From: DAOUFU01 sp034429275
Lineage (GTDB): Bacteria; Chloroflexota; Anaerolineae; Aggregatilineales; Aggregatilineaceae
DNA length: 40,107 bases
Reading direction: 5' to 3'
Assembly: GCA_034429275.1 (NCBI GenBank)
Contig: DAOUFU010000042.1
Coordinates: 1 to 40,107 of the forward strand
The notes under the pieces are model-generated. The model was not told the origin of the DNA and did no database searches. It was given only the letters and a program-made list of their open reading frames with translations. Below are positions 26,028-35,549 of the stretch, in pieces (position 1 is the first letter of the stretch; every line of letters begins with the position of its first letter). A program made the translations under genes and the position numbers.

Positions 26028-26080
26028 TTGGCACTTTTTCGGTGCTTGCTGTACGCTTTTGGTTGATCTCAGCATCAACC
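26028..26080 (+). promoter_or_regulatory. Putative promoter and operator of the PHP gene
   Basis: TTGGCA (26028-26033), 18-bp spacer, TACGCT (26052-26057). It is followed by a perfect inverted repeat GGTTGAT-6-ATCAACC (26061-26080) over the predicted start site. The -10 is weak. Confidence 0.35.
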
Positions 26081-26102
26081 TTAAGGGGACAGTCGCCATC
26101 CC

Positions 26103-27197
26103 ATGCCTACCTACGAATACGTCGGCAACCTACACGTTCACACTCCCTATTCCGATGGCGAAAGTTATCATGCAGAGGTCGCCGAAGCTGCGCGACAGGT
26201 CGGATTGGACTTCCTCGTCTTCACCGATCATAACCTCCGGCTGGAGGGAATCGAAGGCTATTACGGTAGTGAAGAGCGCGGATACGTGCTGATGCTCACC
26301 GGCGAAGAGGTCCACGACCGAACACGCCTGCCGCAGTGCAATCACACACTTGTATACGGTACGAATCGTGAGATGTCACCACATGCCCATGACCTGGGCA
26401 CATTGATTGCAGAAACCGCCTCTGCCGGCGGTCTCAGTTTCATTGCGCATCCCGATGATCGCGCTGTTGAATGGCTTGGCGAACCCGCCATTCCCTGGCT
26501 CGATCGCCACGTCGAAGGGTTCACTGGCCTGGAAATATGGAACTATATGTCGCGCTTCAAAGACCTGATGCCCACCCGGTGGAGCGCGATCAAAGGGGTC
26601 TTTCGTCCGGATGAAGTCATGATTGGGCCGAATCCGCGAACATTGGCGCTTTGGGATCAACTGCTGGAGATGGGGAGGCAGGTTGTGGGAATTGGAGGAG
26701 CGGACGCCCACGGTACACGAGTGCGCTATGGACCGCTAGTCCACACGGTTTTCCCCTACGACTTTTTGTTCAACTGCGTCAACACCCACCTTTTAACGCT
26801 TGCGCCTCTGGTAGGAGATACTCTCTACGATAAGGGACAGTTGCTCGATGCGCTGGCACAGGGACGCGCTTTCATCGGGTATGACATTCCAGGCGATACA
26901 CGCGGCTTCCGCTATTCCGCGCAGGGACAAAATACCGCTGCTCACATGGGCGGTTCGATTCGATTGGGGCATGGCGTTACCCTTCAAGTGCTGACCCCGG
27001 TGCGCGCCCACATCAAGATCATCTGCTACGGCACCGTCGTCGCCGAAGACCCGGCGACCGACACCCTCACCCATGTCGTCCGCGAACCCGGAGCCTATCG
27101 AGTCGAGGTGTGGCGAATGTATCGCGGCATCGAACGGGCATGGATATTGAGCAACCCGATCTATGTCGTCCCCAACCCCAGTTCTTTGCGTGTTTAG
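26103..27197 (+). CDS. PHP-domain metal-dependent phosphoesterase
   Basis: 364 residues. PHP motif I is HVHTPYSDG (11-19), motif II FTDHN (40-44), motif III IAHPDD (near 115), and motif IV GGADAHG (near 199); together these supply the His/Asp metal ligands. PHP enzymes hydrolyse phosphoesters, including nucleotides, histidinol phosphate and DNA ends. A C-terminal beta-rich region (about 275-360, LGHGVTLQVLTP and GAYRVEVWRMY) looks like a sugar- or protein-binding sandwich. The substrate is unknown. It lies 69 bp upstream of uvrB, with a separate -10 between them. Confidence 0.85.
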   Translation: MPTYEYVGNLHVHTPYSDGESYHAEVAEAARQVGLDFLVFTDHNLRLEGIEGYYGSEERGYVLMLTGEEVHDRTRLPQCNHTLVYGTNREMSPHAHDLGTLIAETASAGGLSFIAHPDDRAVEWLGEPAIPWLDRHVEGFTGLEIWNYMSRFKDLMPTRWSAIKGVFRPDEVMIGPNPRTLALWDQLLEMGRQVVGIGGADAHGTRVRYGPLVHTVFPYDFLFNCVNTHLLTLAPLVGDTLYDKGQLLDALAQGRAFIGYDIPGDTRGFRYSAQGQNTAAHMGGSIRLGHGVTLQVLTPVRAHIKIICYGTVVAEDPATDTLTHVVREPGAYRVEVWRMYRGIERAWILSNPIYVVPNPSSLRV

Positions 27198-27223
27198 GAC
27201 TCGTCAAACTGACCCGCATCGTG

Positions 27224-27229
27224 TATACT
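27224..27229 (+). promoter_or_regulatory. Putative -10 of uvrB
   Basis: TATACT at 27224-27229, 37 bp before the uvrB ATG. The -35 region (TCGTCA, 27201-27206) is poor. No LexA-like palindrome is evident. Confidence 0.35.
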
Positions 27230-27266
27230 ATAGAACTTTCGTTCGCCAGTATCGGAAGGAAGACTC

Positions 27267-29351
27267 ATGCCCCCATTTGAGTTAGTATCCGAGTACAAAC
27301 CTACCGGCGATCAGCCTCAGGCCATCCGAGAGCTTGTCGAAGGAATTGAGCAAGAGCTGAAGTTCCAGACGCTGCTTGGGGCCACCGGTACAGGAAAAAC
27401 CTATACGATTGCGAACGTGATCGCCCAGGTCCAGCGCCCCACCCTGGTTCTTGCGCACAACAAGACGCTGGCAGCCCAGCTATATGCTGAGTTCAAGGAC
27501 TTCTTCCCCAACAACGCCGTTGAGTACTTTGTCAGCTACTATGACTACTACCAACCCGAAGCTTACGTACCGCGCAGCGATCTTTACATCGAAAAAGAGA
27601 CCGAGATCAACGAGGATATTGACCGATTGCGGCTGTCGGCAACCGCCTCTCTGCTGAGTCGTCCCGATGTGCTAATTGTGGCATCCGTCTCGTGTATCTA
27701 TGGCCTGGGTAATCCAGCAGCCTGGGGCCGCGCCGTGCTCAAGATCGATCGTGGCTCGATTCATCGTCGCGATCTGATTCTGCGGCACCTGGTAGGCATC
27801 CAGTATGGGCGTAATGACATGGACCTGCGCCCTGGCACGTTCCGTGTGCGCGGTGATACGCGTGAGATCGTTCCTGCCTATACTACCGTTGGTTTTCGGA
27901 TTGCGATGTTCGGGGACGAGATCGAACGCCTGGTTGAGTTCGACACGCTCACCGGCGAAGTGTTAGCCGACCACGAATCGATCAGTATCTTCCCGGCGAA
28001 ACAATTCGTCACCGAGGAAGAGAACATGAAACTCGCGCTGGCCAATATCGAGCAGGAACTGGAAGAACGCCTGGCCGAGCTGCAAAAGGCAGGTAAGTTG
28101 CTCGAAGCACAGCGCCTGGAACAGCGCACACGCTACGATCTTGAGATGATTCGCGAGATCGGTTACACGAGTGGCATCGAGAACTATTCGCGACACCTCG
28201 ATCTGCGTCCTGCGGGAAGTGCGCCCTGGACCTTGCTGGATTACTTTCCCAGTGACTACCTCATGGTCATCGACGAATCGCACATGACTCTTCCGCAGGT
28301 TCGCGGCATGTATGGAGGGGACCGATCGCGCAAAGAAATACTGGTGGAATATGGTTTCCGCTTGCCCAGCGCGCTGGATAACCGCCCGCTTAGTTTCGAG
28401 GAATTCGAAGCTCGTCTTAACCAGGTGATCTTCATGAGCGCGACCCCCGGCCCTTATGAACATGAGCACAGCGCGCGGTTTTCCCAACAGATCATCCGCC
28501 CCACCGGTATTGTGGACCCGTCCATTGACGTTCGCCCCACGGCGGGTCAGATCGATGATCTGCTCGGCGAAATCAACCGGCGAGTCAAACGAGGTCAGCG
28601 TGCTTTGGTCACCACCTTGACCAAGCGTATGGCTGAGGACCTGTCGGATTACCTGCTTGAGATGGGCATCAAGGTTCACTACCTACACTCGGAAATCGAC
28701 ACCATCGAGCGCATCGAGATTCTGCGCGATCTCCGATTGGGCGTCTACGACGTCGTTGTAGGCATCAACCTGTTGCGCGAAGGGCTAGATCTGCCCGAAG
28801 TGTCGCTGGTGGCCATCCTCGACGCAGACAAACAGGGCTTCCTGAGATCGGAACAGGCTCTCATTCAAACCATCGGACGTGCTGCGCGCCACATAGACGG
28901 ACATGTGATCATGTATGGCGACAAGGTCACCGACGCCATGCGCGCCGCTATCGATGAGACAAATCGCCGCCGCCAGATTCAGATCGCATACAATCAAGAG
29001 CACGGAATCCAACCCGCCAGTATTGTCAAAGAAGTTCGTGATCTCACCGAACGGGTGCATCTCGAAGCTTCTGCTGCGAAAGAGAAAGAAGTTCAAGCCG
29101 AAGCAGTTGGACGCTTCCAGCCTGCCGATCTGCCCAAGACTGAGCTTCAGAAGCTGATTGACAATCTGGAAAGTGAAATGAAGACTGCCGCCAAGGCGCT
29201 CGAATTCGAAAAGGCCGCTGTTCTGCGCGATCAACTGCTCGAACTACGGCAAATCATGGTACTCAAGAATGCCGAGCCTACCGATCCGACCTTTGGATTG
29301 GTGAGTCAGTCGAGCCAGCGTCGTCCACGCCCCACACCAAGCCCTCGTTAG
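27267..29351 (+). CDS. uvrB: Excinuclease ABC subunit UvrB
   Basis: Damage-verifying helicase subunit of nucleotide excision repair. The protein has 694 residues: Walker A GATGTGKT (38-45), the damage-probing beta-hairpin YYDYYQPEAYVPRSD (near 92-106), helicase motif DESH, FMSATPG, INLLREGLDLPEVSLV and QTIGRAARH. A C-terminal UVR motif (about 630-670, LIDNLESEMKTAAKALEFEKAA) contacts UvrC. ATG start with GGAAGGAAG. A hairpin terminator follows. Confidence 0.97.
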   Translation: MPPFELVSEYKPTGDQPQAIRELVEGIEQELKFQTLLGATGTGKTYTIANVIAQVQRPTLVLAHNKTLAAQLYAEFKDFFPNNAVEYFVSYYDYYQPEAYVPRSDLYIEKETEINEDIDRLRLSATASLLSRPDVLIVASVSCIYGLGNPAAWGRAVLKIDRGSIHRRDLILRHLVGIQYGRNDMDLRPGTFRVRGDTREIVPAYTTVGFRIAMFGDEIERLVEFDTLTGEVLADHESISIFPAKQFVTEEENMKLALANIEQELEERLAELQKAGKLLEAQRLEQRTRYDLEMIREIGYTSGIENYSRHLDLRPAGSAPWTLLDYFPSDYLMVIDESHMTLPQVRGMYGGDRSRKEILVEYGFRLPSALDNRPLSFEEFEARLNQVIFMSATPGPYEHEHSARFSQQIIRPTGIVDPSIDVRPTAGQIDDLLGEINRRVKRGQRALVTTLTKRMAEDLSDYLLEMGIKVHYLHSEIDTIERIEILRDLRLGVYDVVVGINLLREGLDLPEVSLVAILDADKQGFLRSEQALIQTIGRAARHIDGHVIMYGDKVTDAMRAAIDETNRRRQIQIAYNQEHGIQPASIVKEVRDLTERVHLEASAAKEKEVQAEAVGRFQPADLPKTELQKLIDNLESEMKTAAKALEFEKAAVLRDQLLELRQIMVLKNAEPTDPTFGLVSQSSQRRPRPTPSPR

Positions 29352-29361
29352 CCTTCTAACG

Positions 29362-29394
29362 CGCCGCGCGGTACATGTGCCGCGCGGCGATTTT
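29362..29394 (+). terminator. uvrB terminator
   Basis: CGCCGCGCGG (29362-29371) pairs exactly with 29380-29389, with an eight-base loop, and is followed by ATTTTCTCG. It lies 10 bp after the uvrB stop. Confidence 0.8.
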
Positions 29395-29568
29395 CTCGTT
29401 ATACTTTACATCATGCAAAGGCACCGAATGCGTTGGCTGCTGCCGGTTCATTTGCCATTGCTTTCGGTTGTCTTTTGGGGTATCTTGAAGGCTCGCCCAT
29501 TTGCTGACGCCTAAGCATGATATCGCCTGACACTGGTTGAGCGCTGTAGTGTTCAACGGGGTAGACTT

Positions 29569-30726
29569 ATGATTATCTCACGTTCGTACCAAGAAGATAT
29601 CGAAGCACGCACCCTGGCTCCCTATGCGCTCAAGAGTCGAGACAGCCGGGGACGCGAACATCCCGAACCCGAAGCCGACTACCGCACGGCATTTCAGCGT
29701 GACCGGGATCGTATCCTGCACACGACAGCCTTTCGCCGCCTGGAATACAAAACGCAGGTGTTCATTAACAAAGAAGGCGACTACTACCGGACCCGGCTTA
29801 CTCACACACTAGAAGTCGCCCAGATAGGCCGCAGCCTGGCGCGAACGTTTGGAGCAAACGAAGACCTGGTGGAAGGAATCGCGCTGGTTCACGACATCGG
29901 CCACTCCCCTTTCGGTCATTCGGGAGAATCGGTGCTGAACAAGCTCATGGCGGATCATGGCGGCTTTGATCACAACAAGCAATCGCTGCGCATCGTAACC
30001 AAACTGGAACAGCGCTATCCGAACTGGCAAGGGCTAAACCTGACATACGAGCTAAGAGAAGGCATCATCAAGCACGAAACGGAGTATGATCTGCGTGACA
30101 CTGCCTCGGAGGGCTTCGATCCCTCCACGCGCGGCAGCCTTGAAGCCCAGATCACCAACATGGCCGACGAACTGGCCTACAATGCCCACGACTTGGACGA
30201 TGGGCTGCGCTCGGAGCTGATTTCGCCGGGACAACTCGAACAGCTCGAAATCTGGCGAATGCTTTGCGACAGCATAGGGTGGAACGGCGAGGGATTTTCT
30301 GAACAAATTCGCCATCGGCTCATCAGGCGATTGATCGGCATCGAAATCGACGATGTGATCATAGCTACTGGCCGCCTGTTAGAACACCATAATCCGCAAA
30401 CGCCCGAAGACATTCAACGGCTGCCGCATAATGTCGTGGTACATAACGAGGAACTGAAACGCCTCAACCGCGAACTTAAAGATTTTTTGTACGCTGAGAT
30501 GTATCGCCACCATCGCGTGGTGCGGATGGCAGCAAAAGCGGAGCGCTTCATCACACAGATTTTTGAAGCCTATCTCAAAGAGCCTGCTCAGCTTCCGCCA
30601 TCTGTGCAGCACGCCGCCGAAGAACGGGGTTTGCACCGCGCCATTACCGACTATATCGCTGGCATGACCGATCGATATGCCTTAGAAGAGTGGAACCGCC
30701 TGTTCGACCCCTATACAAGGGCTTGA
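29569..30726 (+). CDS. dgt: Deoxyguanosinetriphosphate triphosphohydrolase-like protein
   Basis: 385 residues, matching the dGTPase-like (Dgt) HD family, which releases triphosphate from dNTPs. HD metal ligands are His79 (RLTHTLEV), His108-Asp109 (ALVHDIGHSPFGHSGE) and a later Asp in NMADELAYNAHDLDDG. The N-terminal FQRDRDRILHTTAFRRLEYKTQV is the family signature. The start at ATG 29569 follows GGGGT. It lies 218 bp after uvrB and 72 bp before greA. True substrate preference needs assay. Confidence 0.93.
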   Translation: MIISRSYQEDIEARTLAPYALKSRDSRGREHPEPEADYRTAFQRDRDRILHTTAFRRLEYKTQVFINKEGDYYRTRLTHTLEVAQIGRSLARTFGANEDLVEGIALVHDIGHSPFGHSGESVLNKLMADHGGFDHNKQSLRIVTKLEQRYPNWQGLNLTYELREGIIKHETEYDLRDTASEGFDPSTRGSLEAQITNMADELAYNAHDLDDGLRSELISPGQLEQLEIWRMLCDSIGWNGEGFSEQIRHRLIRRLIGIEIDDVIIATGRLLEHHNPQTPEDIQRLPHNVVVHNEELKRLNRELKDFLYAEMYRHHRVVRMAAKAERFITQIFEAYLKEPAQLPPSVQHAAEERGLHRAITDYIAGMTDRYALEEWNRLFDPYTRA

Positions 30727-30798
30727 TTACGACTCACGATGCCCTCGCGGGCAGCTATCACCTACCATCGTATCTTCTATCTGGTTAGAGGTAATCGC

Positions 30799-31275
30799 AT
30801 GACCGATCAACAATATCTCACTGCCGAGGGCGCTGCGGAACTCCGCCGCGAATTGGATGAACTCATCAATATCAAGCGCCCACAACTGGCCGCTCGCCTC
30901 AAAGAGGCCATCAGCCAGGGTGATCTGTCGGAAAACGCCGACTATAGTGATGCAAAGGAACAGCAGGCGTTTCTGGAAGGCCGCATCAAATATCTGGAGA
31001 CACTGCTGCGGAGTGCAATCGTGGTCGATGATTCCGACAACAACAAAGGCCCGTTAGAAGTGACAGTCGGCTGCGAGGTGACTATCCAACCCGAAGACGA
31101 GGAACCGGAGACCTACCGTATCGTGGGTGCAGCTGAAGCTGACCCGCGCAATGGGAAGATCTCCAACGAAAGCCCAATGGGGTCAGCACTTATGGGCCGA
31201 CGCAAGGGCGATGTGGTACGAGTGGATACCCCTGGTGGGAAATGGGCTGTGAAAATTCTCAAGATCGCCCGCTGA
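30799..31275 (+). CDS. greA: Transcription elongation factor GreA
   Basis: Rescues backtracked RNA polymerase by stimulating transcript cleavage. The 158-residue length is standard when starting at ATG 30799 (AGAGGT upstream); the frame extends to 30739 but those 20 residues are not family-like. The N-terminal coiled coil carries the acidic tip SENADYSDAKEQQ (near 44-56). The C-terminal FKBP-like domain contains YRIVGAAEADPRNGKISNES and SPMGSALMGRRKGD. A terminator follows. Confidence 0.96.
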   Translation: MTDQQYLTAEGAAELRRELDELINIKRPQLAARLKEAISQGDLSENADYSDAKEQQAFLEGRIKYLETLLRSAIVVDDSDNNKGPLEVTVGCEVTIQPEDEEPETYRIVGAAEADPRNGKISNESPMGSALMGRRKGDVVRVDTPGGKWAVKILKIAR

Positions 31276-31297
31276 CCCAACTGATTGAAACGTTCAG

Positions 31298-31334
31298 AAA
31301 AAAGAACCTGCCTCGTTCAAGCAGGTTCTTTTTT
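31298..31334. terminator. Bidirectional terminator between greA and the 32535 gene
   Basis: AAAAAAGAACCTGC (31298-31311) pairs exactly with GCAGGTTCTTTTTT (31321-31334). It has A and T tracts on both sides and serves the convergent genes. Confidence 0.9.
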
Positions 31335-31365
31335 GCCTCAAACGTAGTCCACAACCGGCATCAAC

Positions 31366-32535
31366 TCAGTAGTTGAGTATCTCCGATGTGTCGCCAAATG
31401 CAGCCGACGGATCGATGGATTGAGGACGACCGCCGCCAGCGCCGGCTTTGGGCCACGCGGCAAGCTCAATCGTCAATCGCTCAAAATAGCTGCGTGGAGG
31501 CAACGCGCTCTGGCCGTACTGAACATCGACCACTCGCACCCGCAGCCGTAGCGTTTGCGTTTCGAGCACGGTAATTGCCTCAGGGGATACCATAACGGCT
31601 TCGCCTTTGGGTGCCAGTTTGGTTCGCAACGCCTGGTCGTTATACGCGTGTTCGCTCATCAACACTTTGGTCACTGTGCGGATGTCGTTCTTGTCAAACA
31701 ACCACACCTCGGTTGCTGTCACTTTCTTGGGATCACCTACCCCAATAGTTTCCGAGATGCCAGAACCGCATTCACCCAGGAATTCGCCTGCCTCGGTCTC
31801 GATACTAAATGAGTCGTCATAAAGATCGTCGCCCAGAACATACGAGGACATATGCTGGCTCACTGGCGCGATCTCACCGACTGCCGCAAAGTCGGTCTTT
31901 TGATCTGCTGCCTGTCGCGTTGCTGCAACACGTTCGGCATGGACCGCCCCCGAAACGCTGGACACGGCTACTGTACCACCAGTTCGGGCACCTCGCGCGG
32001 TTTTGGGTTTGGCCCATTTGCCAACAGGAACAGCCCAATAGAAGGTAAAGAATGCGCTCAGCAGCACACCAACTACCAAAAAGCCCAGAATACACAGAAT
32101 CGGGCCAAAAATCCCGTCCAGAAATCCCTTGTCAATCTTCTTGGCTTGCTCGGATGCAGACGAACGATTGGCCTCAGCGATATTTCGCAAAGCATCAAGC
32201 TGGAACACCAGCGTGGTGTTGCTCTGGTTTTCGTTGATCAATTTGGTGATCATTTCGGGCGTCACGCCGGCGTCTACGATCTTGCGCGTCACTTCCTGCA
32301 CATCGCCAGACGTGGCGAATTCAACCGCCGTCATTTTGATCCATTGGTCTTTATAGCCGCTGGCCAGATGCACCGGTTCGGCATCCGTGAACTTCACCGG
32401 CAGGATCTGGTATACCCCAATCATCCCTATGATCACACCGAGCAGCACAAGCATCAGGCGATTGAGTGAAGGCGCAAGCGAACTGAGTGCCGCTTTGCCG
32501 ATAATGTTAAACTGTCCGCTGAGGCGCTTGATCAT
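31366..32535 (-). CDS. Uncharacterised two-TM membrane protein
   Basis: 389 residues from ATG 32535; the frame is open to 32607 but the extension carries no family signal. TM1 is about 26-46 (RLMLVLLGVIIGMIGVYQIL) and TM2 about 142-165 (ILCILGFLVVGVLLSAFFTFYW). Between them is a helical, Lys/Asp/Thr-rich extracytoplasmic loop of about 95 residues. The cytoplasmic C-terminal part (about 225-375) is a mixed alpha/beta domain with a repeated acidic pattern. No enzyme motif is seen. It has its own good promoter and ends at a shared terminator. I do not recognise the family. Confidence 0.8.
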   Translation of the reverse strand: MIKRLSGQFNIIGKAALSSLAPSLNRLMLVLLGVIIGMIGVYQILPVKFTDAEPVHLASGYKDQWIKMTAVEFATSGDVQEVTRKIVDAGVTPEMITKLINENQSNTTLVFQLDALRNIAEANRSSASEQAKKIDKGFLDGIFGPILCILGFLVVGVLLSAFFTFYWAVPVGKWAKPKTARGARTGGTVAVSSVSGAVHAERVAATRQAADQKTDFAAVGEIAPVSQHMSSYVLGDDLYDDSFSIETEAGEFLGECGSGISETIGVGDPKKVTATEVWLFDKNDIRTVTKVLMSEHAYNDQALRTKLAPKGEAVMVSPEAITVLETQTLRLRVRVVDVQYGQSALPPRSYFERLTIELAAWPKAGAGGGRPQSIDPSAAFGDTSEILNY

Positions 32536-32609
32536 AAGTCTCGCCTTTCTCCGTGGGCCGCCACGCCCAGTGGTAGCGCAAACCAACCGAGCATCGATTG
32601 CTGCCAAGC

Positions 32610-32638
32610 ATTGTACATGAACAGTAGACGCAAGACAA
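32610..32638 (-). promoter_or_regulatory. Promoter of the two-TM protein gene
   Basis: On the minus strand TTGTCT (32638-32633), 17-bp spacer, TACAAT (32615-32610), 75 bp before the ATG. Confidence 0.65.
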
Positions 32639-32661
32639 ATCCGCCCCTATGCGCGAATGCG

Positions 32662-32701
32662 AAAAAAAAGGACGGGTCGCACCTCATCACCGGTGCGACC
32701 C
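32662..32701 (-). terminator. Terminator of the sugar ABC operon
   Basis: GGGTCGCACC (32674-32683) pairs exactly with GGTGCGACCC (32692-32701). On the minus strand it is followed after four bases by eight T's. It lies 43 bp after the permease stop. Confidence 0.88.
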
Positions 32702-32744
32702 TCGGCTGTGGTTGTATAATCCCCCTCAGCCCACAGGTGAACGA

Positions 32745-33605
32745 CTACCCTTTGACAGCACCCGCCGTCAGACCTTCAATAATCCGACGCTGGAAGATCA
32801 ATACCAGGACCAATACAGGCACCGTCACAATAACAGTGGCCGCGATTCGGTCAGCAACCGGCACCTCATACCCATATCCGCCGAAGTTGGCGATCGCGAC
32901 CGGTACCGTCTGCGATGCCTTGCTCACCAGGGTGAAAGTCAGGGCAAACAGGTATTCATTCCAGGCAGCAATGAATGCCAGCAAGCCCGTCGTCACCAGG
33001 GCGGGAGCAGTCAACGGAACTAGAATCCGCCAAAACGTTTGGAATGGGGTAGCGCCATCAACAAGGGCTGCCTGCTCGATTTCGGTCGGCAACCCCTGGA
33101 AAAAACTGGTCAGCACCCATACCGTGAACGGCAGCGTGAAGATCGGATAGGTGAACATCAGCGCAGCCGTCGAACCGTAAATGTCGAGGCTGTTCACCAC
33201 CGCGAACAAGCCTGACAGGATCGAGATTTGCGGGAACATGGTCATGGCGAGCACGGTGTAAAGCACCAGCATTCGCCCTCTAAAGCGCACCCTTCCCAGC
33301 GCGTAAGCGGCAAACGAGCCGATCACCAGCGAGAGCAGGACCGTTACTGTCGCCACGACAGCCGAGTTAAACATTGTGCGCATGAAATCTTTGTCTTCAA
33401 ACAGGTTTTGGTAATTGATCAGGTTTAGCTTTTCGGGCAGATATCGCGCCTCGACCAGGACCTGGGAATTGGTCCGAAACGAAATGCTGATCGCGTAGAA
33501 GAACGGGGCCATCGTGTAAAACGCCACCAACAACACAACACCCCAGAACAGCGCTCGGCCAATCAGTCGCGTCACATTTTTTGATCTACCGGTCAGTGTG
33601 TTCAT
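32745..33605 (-). CDS. Carbohydrate ABC transporter permease (MalG-like)
   Basis: Inner-membrane permease of a sugar importer, 286 residues with six predicted TM helices. The EAA loop EQAALVDGATPFQTFWRILVPL (about 182-203) contacts the ATPase. The C-terminus FQRRIIEGLTAGAVKG is typical of the MalG/UgpE family. Its ATG overlaps the upstream permease stop by four bases. No ATPase gene is in the operon, so a shared MsmX/UgpC-type ATPase elsewhere is expected. The substrate is unknown. Confidence 0.94.
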   Translation of the reverse strand: MNTLTGRSKNVTRLIGRALFWGVVLLVAFYTMAPFFYAISISFRTNSQVLVEARYLPEKLNLINYQNLFEDKDFMRTMFNSAVVATVTVLLSLVIGSFAAYALGRVRFRGRMLVLYTVLAMTMFPQISILSGLFAVVNSLDIYGSTAALMFTYPIFTLPFTVWVLTSFFQGLPTEIEQAALVDGATPFQTFWRILVPLTAPALVTTGLLAFIAAWNEYLFALTFTLVSKASQTVPVAIANFGGYGYEVPVADRIAATVIVTVPVLVLVLIFQRRIIEGLTAGAVKG

Positions 33606-35503
33606 TCTTGCTCAATCCCCACTAGCTTGACGTACAGGATCGTAAACACAAAAATGAAGATGAAAATCATCACCCCAACCGCAGAGGCATACCCATCCTG
33701 ACGTGTAAGCACGAGTACGTTGTAGTTGTAGGTAGCCATTGAGGGGCGCGTTGTATCGAGCAGAACCTGGAACACATCAAACGCGCGCAGTGCATCCAAT
33801 GTGCGGAAGATCAGCGCGACAGCAATGGTCGGGCGCAACAGCGGCAGAGTGATAGAGAAAAACTGCCGCAGCTTGGACGCCCCATCAACCGAAGCGGCCT
33901 CATACAGATCGGAAGAAATGGTCTGCAAGCCGGCCAACAATAGCAGCGCCATGAACGGCGAAGTCTTCCACACGTCGACGGCGACAATCGAGTTCATCCA
34001 TGGACCAGTTGTGGCAAACCACTGCTGTGGCTGAGACAGGATGCCGAGATCGATCAGCAGCTTATTAAAGATGCCGGTCTGATCGCCGCGCAACATCACC
34101 TGCCAAAGCACTGCGGAGACTACTGTTGGGATCGCCCAGGGTACCAACATTGCCGCGCGCATCAATCCACGCCCCTTGAAGCTGGAATTGACCACTAGAG
34201 CAATGCCTAAACCGAGAAGCAGTTCCAAGATCACCGACAAAAATGTGAAACGCAGCGTGTTACCAATCGAATTCAGGAATGTGGGGTCTTTGCCGAGCAG
34301 ACGCAAGCCAACATCACTGCTTGGCAGGCGCCAGGTAGATGCCACGTCGTAACGCTTGTAATTCTTCCGCTCGTCCGATGACATCGCTCGCAGTTTCTCG
34401 CGCTCTTGCTGTTCGATCTTCGATGTCTCCCAAACGATTGCTCCGTTTGGAGTCGTTGCGCACTCTCCAGTATCGTCTTTCCGGCAGTCCACTGTGGTGA
34501 ACTTGAAACTCAACAGGTTTTGATAGTTCTTGAGACCGATATAACGAGCAGGTCGGTTTGTGCTGAACTCATCATCGGTCAGGCTCTTGATGAAGGTCTG
34601 CTCCAGTGGACGCGCCGCAACCAGCACCAGCACAGCCAGAGTCGGAACCAGCAAGGTCCAGGCAAACCGTGTCTGCCGCGAAGTCAACGACTCTTCGCCG
34701 GCAAACAACTCGTCAATCACCCGGCTTAACCACCAGTACGCAGCGGCCAGGGGGATAATCGCCAGCAAAAAGGGAAACGCATGACCGATAGCTTTACCAA
34801 AGTCAAACGGCTGGTTACCGATCAACCCACCTTTGCCACCGGTCCAGAAGGCCCAGATCGCGCCAACTACCATGCCAACGATCAGCCACAGGAAGGCGAC
34901 CACCGACCACTTGGCTGAAGGCATGTGGTATTGGCGCAGTCGAATACCCAGGCGCAAGAACATCAGCCCAAGCCCAATAACCAGAAGTGGCACCACGATG
35001 CCAAAGCTTTTCAGGTAGGCAACTGTGACAGTTGGGGATGCATTCTTGAGGACTGTGCGTGTTTCTTCGCGCAGGCTTCCATCAGGCTGCGCCCGCAAAA
35101 AACCCAGCGTGATCTCAAAGTCGTCATCTTCGAGCTTCACGTTGTCTTCTTTGATGAGGGCGCGCACTTCTTCGAGTGACAGGTTGGTAATGTCCGCACC
35201 GTCAATGCTGATCAGGCGGTCCCCGTCTCTGACCCCGGTCAGTGCAGACTGTCCCCCAGGTATTGGCCTCAGCTCGAAAAAGGTTTCATCCCCTTCGGTA
35301 TTGGCCTGGACATTCAGCCCAATGCCAGGAATCGCGGGGCCTGAGGTCGCTTCGCGAATATCATCGTTGGTCGCGATGGCGTAAAAAAGAAGAGCGAAGG
35401 CGATGACGCCAACGATCATCAATAGGCCGCTCACCAGCTCGAGAGTAATGACTTCTTGTTCGGTAGGACGTCGCCGCCCTACTCCGGGCGGAATGAGGGT
35501 CAT
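33602..35503 (-). CDS. MalF-like ABC permease fused to a PDZ-bearing N-terminal membrane module
   Basis: 633 residues from ATG 35503 (AAAGGAGT eight bases upstream; the open frame to 35581 is leader). The C-terminal half (about 280-633) is a standard sugar permease with the EAA loop YEAASVDGASKLRQFFSITLPL (about 534-555). Before it are TM1 (22-44), an extracytoplasmic PDZ-like domain (about 75-155, GGQSALTGVRDGDRLISIDG) and three further TM helices (about 168-186, 200-220, 241-262). An insertion of about 70 residues (333-400), with Cys340 and Cys348, replaces the short loop after GLKNYQNLL. Normal MalF-type permeases lack the PDZ module. A hairpin separates it from the binding-protein gene. 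Confidence 0.92.
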   Translation of the reverse strand: MTLIPPGVGRRRPTEQEVITLELVSGLLMIVGVIAFALLFYAIATNDDIREATSGPAIPGIGLNVQANTEGDETFFELRPIPGGQSALTGVRDGDRLISIDGADITNLSLEEVRALIKEDNVKLEDDDFEITLGFLRAQPDGSLREETRTVLKNASPTVTVAYLKSFGIVVPLLVIGLGLMFLRLGIRLRQYHMPSAKWSVVAFLWLIVGMVVGAIWAFWTGGKGGLIGNQPFDFGKAIGHAFPFLLAIIPLAAAYWWLSRVIDELFAGEESLTSRQTRFAWTLLVPTLAVLVLVAARPLEQTFIKSLTDDEFSTNRPARYIGLKNYQNLLSFKFTTVDCRKDDTGECATTPNGAIVWETSKIEQQEREKLRAMSSDERKNYKRYDVASTWRLPSSDVGLRLLGKDPTFLNSIGNTLRFTFLSVILELLLGLGIALVVNSSFKGRGLMRAAMLVPWAIPTVVSAVLWQVMLRGDQTGIFNKLLIDLGILSQPQQWFATTGPWMNSIVAVDVWKTSPFMALLLLAGLQTISSDLYEAASVDGASKLRQFFSITLPLLRPTIAVALIFRTLDALRAFDVFQVLLDTTRPSMATYNYNVLVLTRQDGYASAVGVMIFIFIFVFTILYVKLVGIEQE

Positions 35504-35549
35504 AGAAGACGACTCCTTTTTCGTAACTTTTTTCAGAGAGGATATATAA

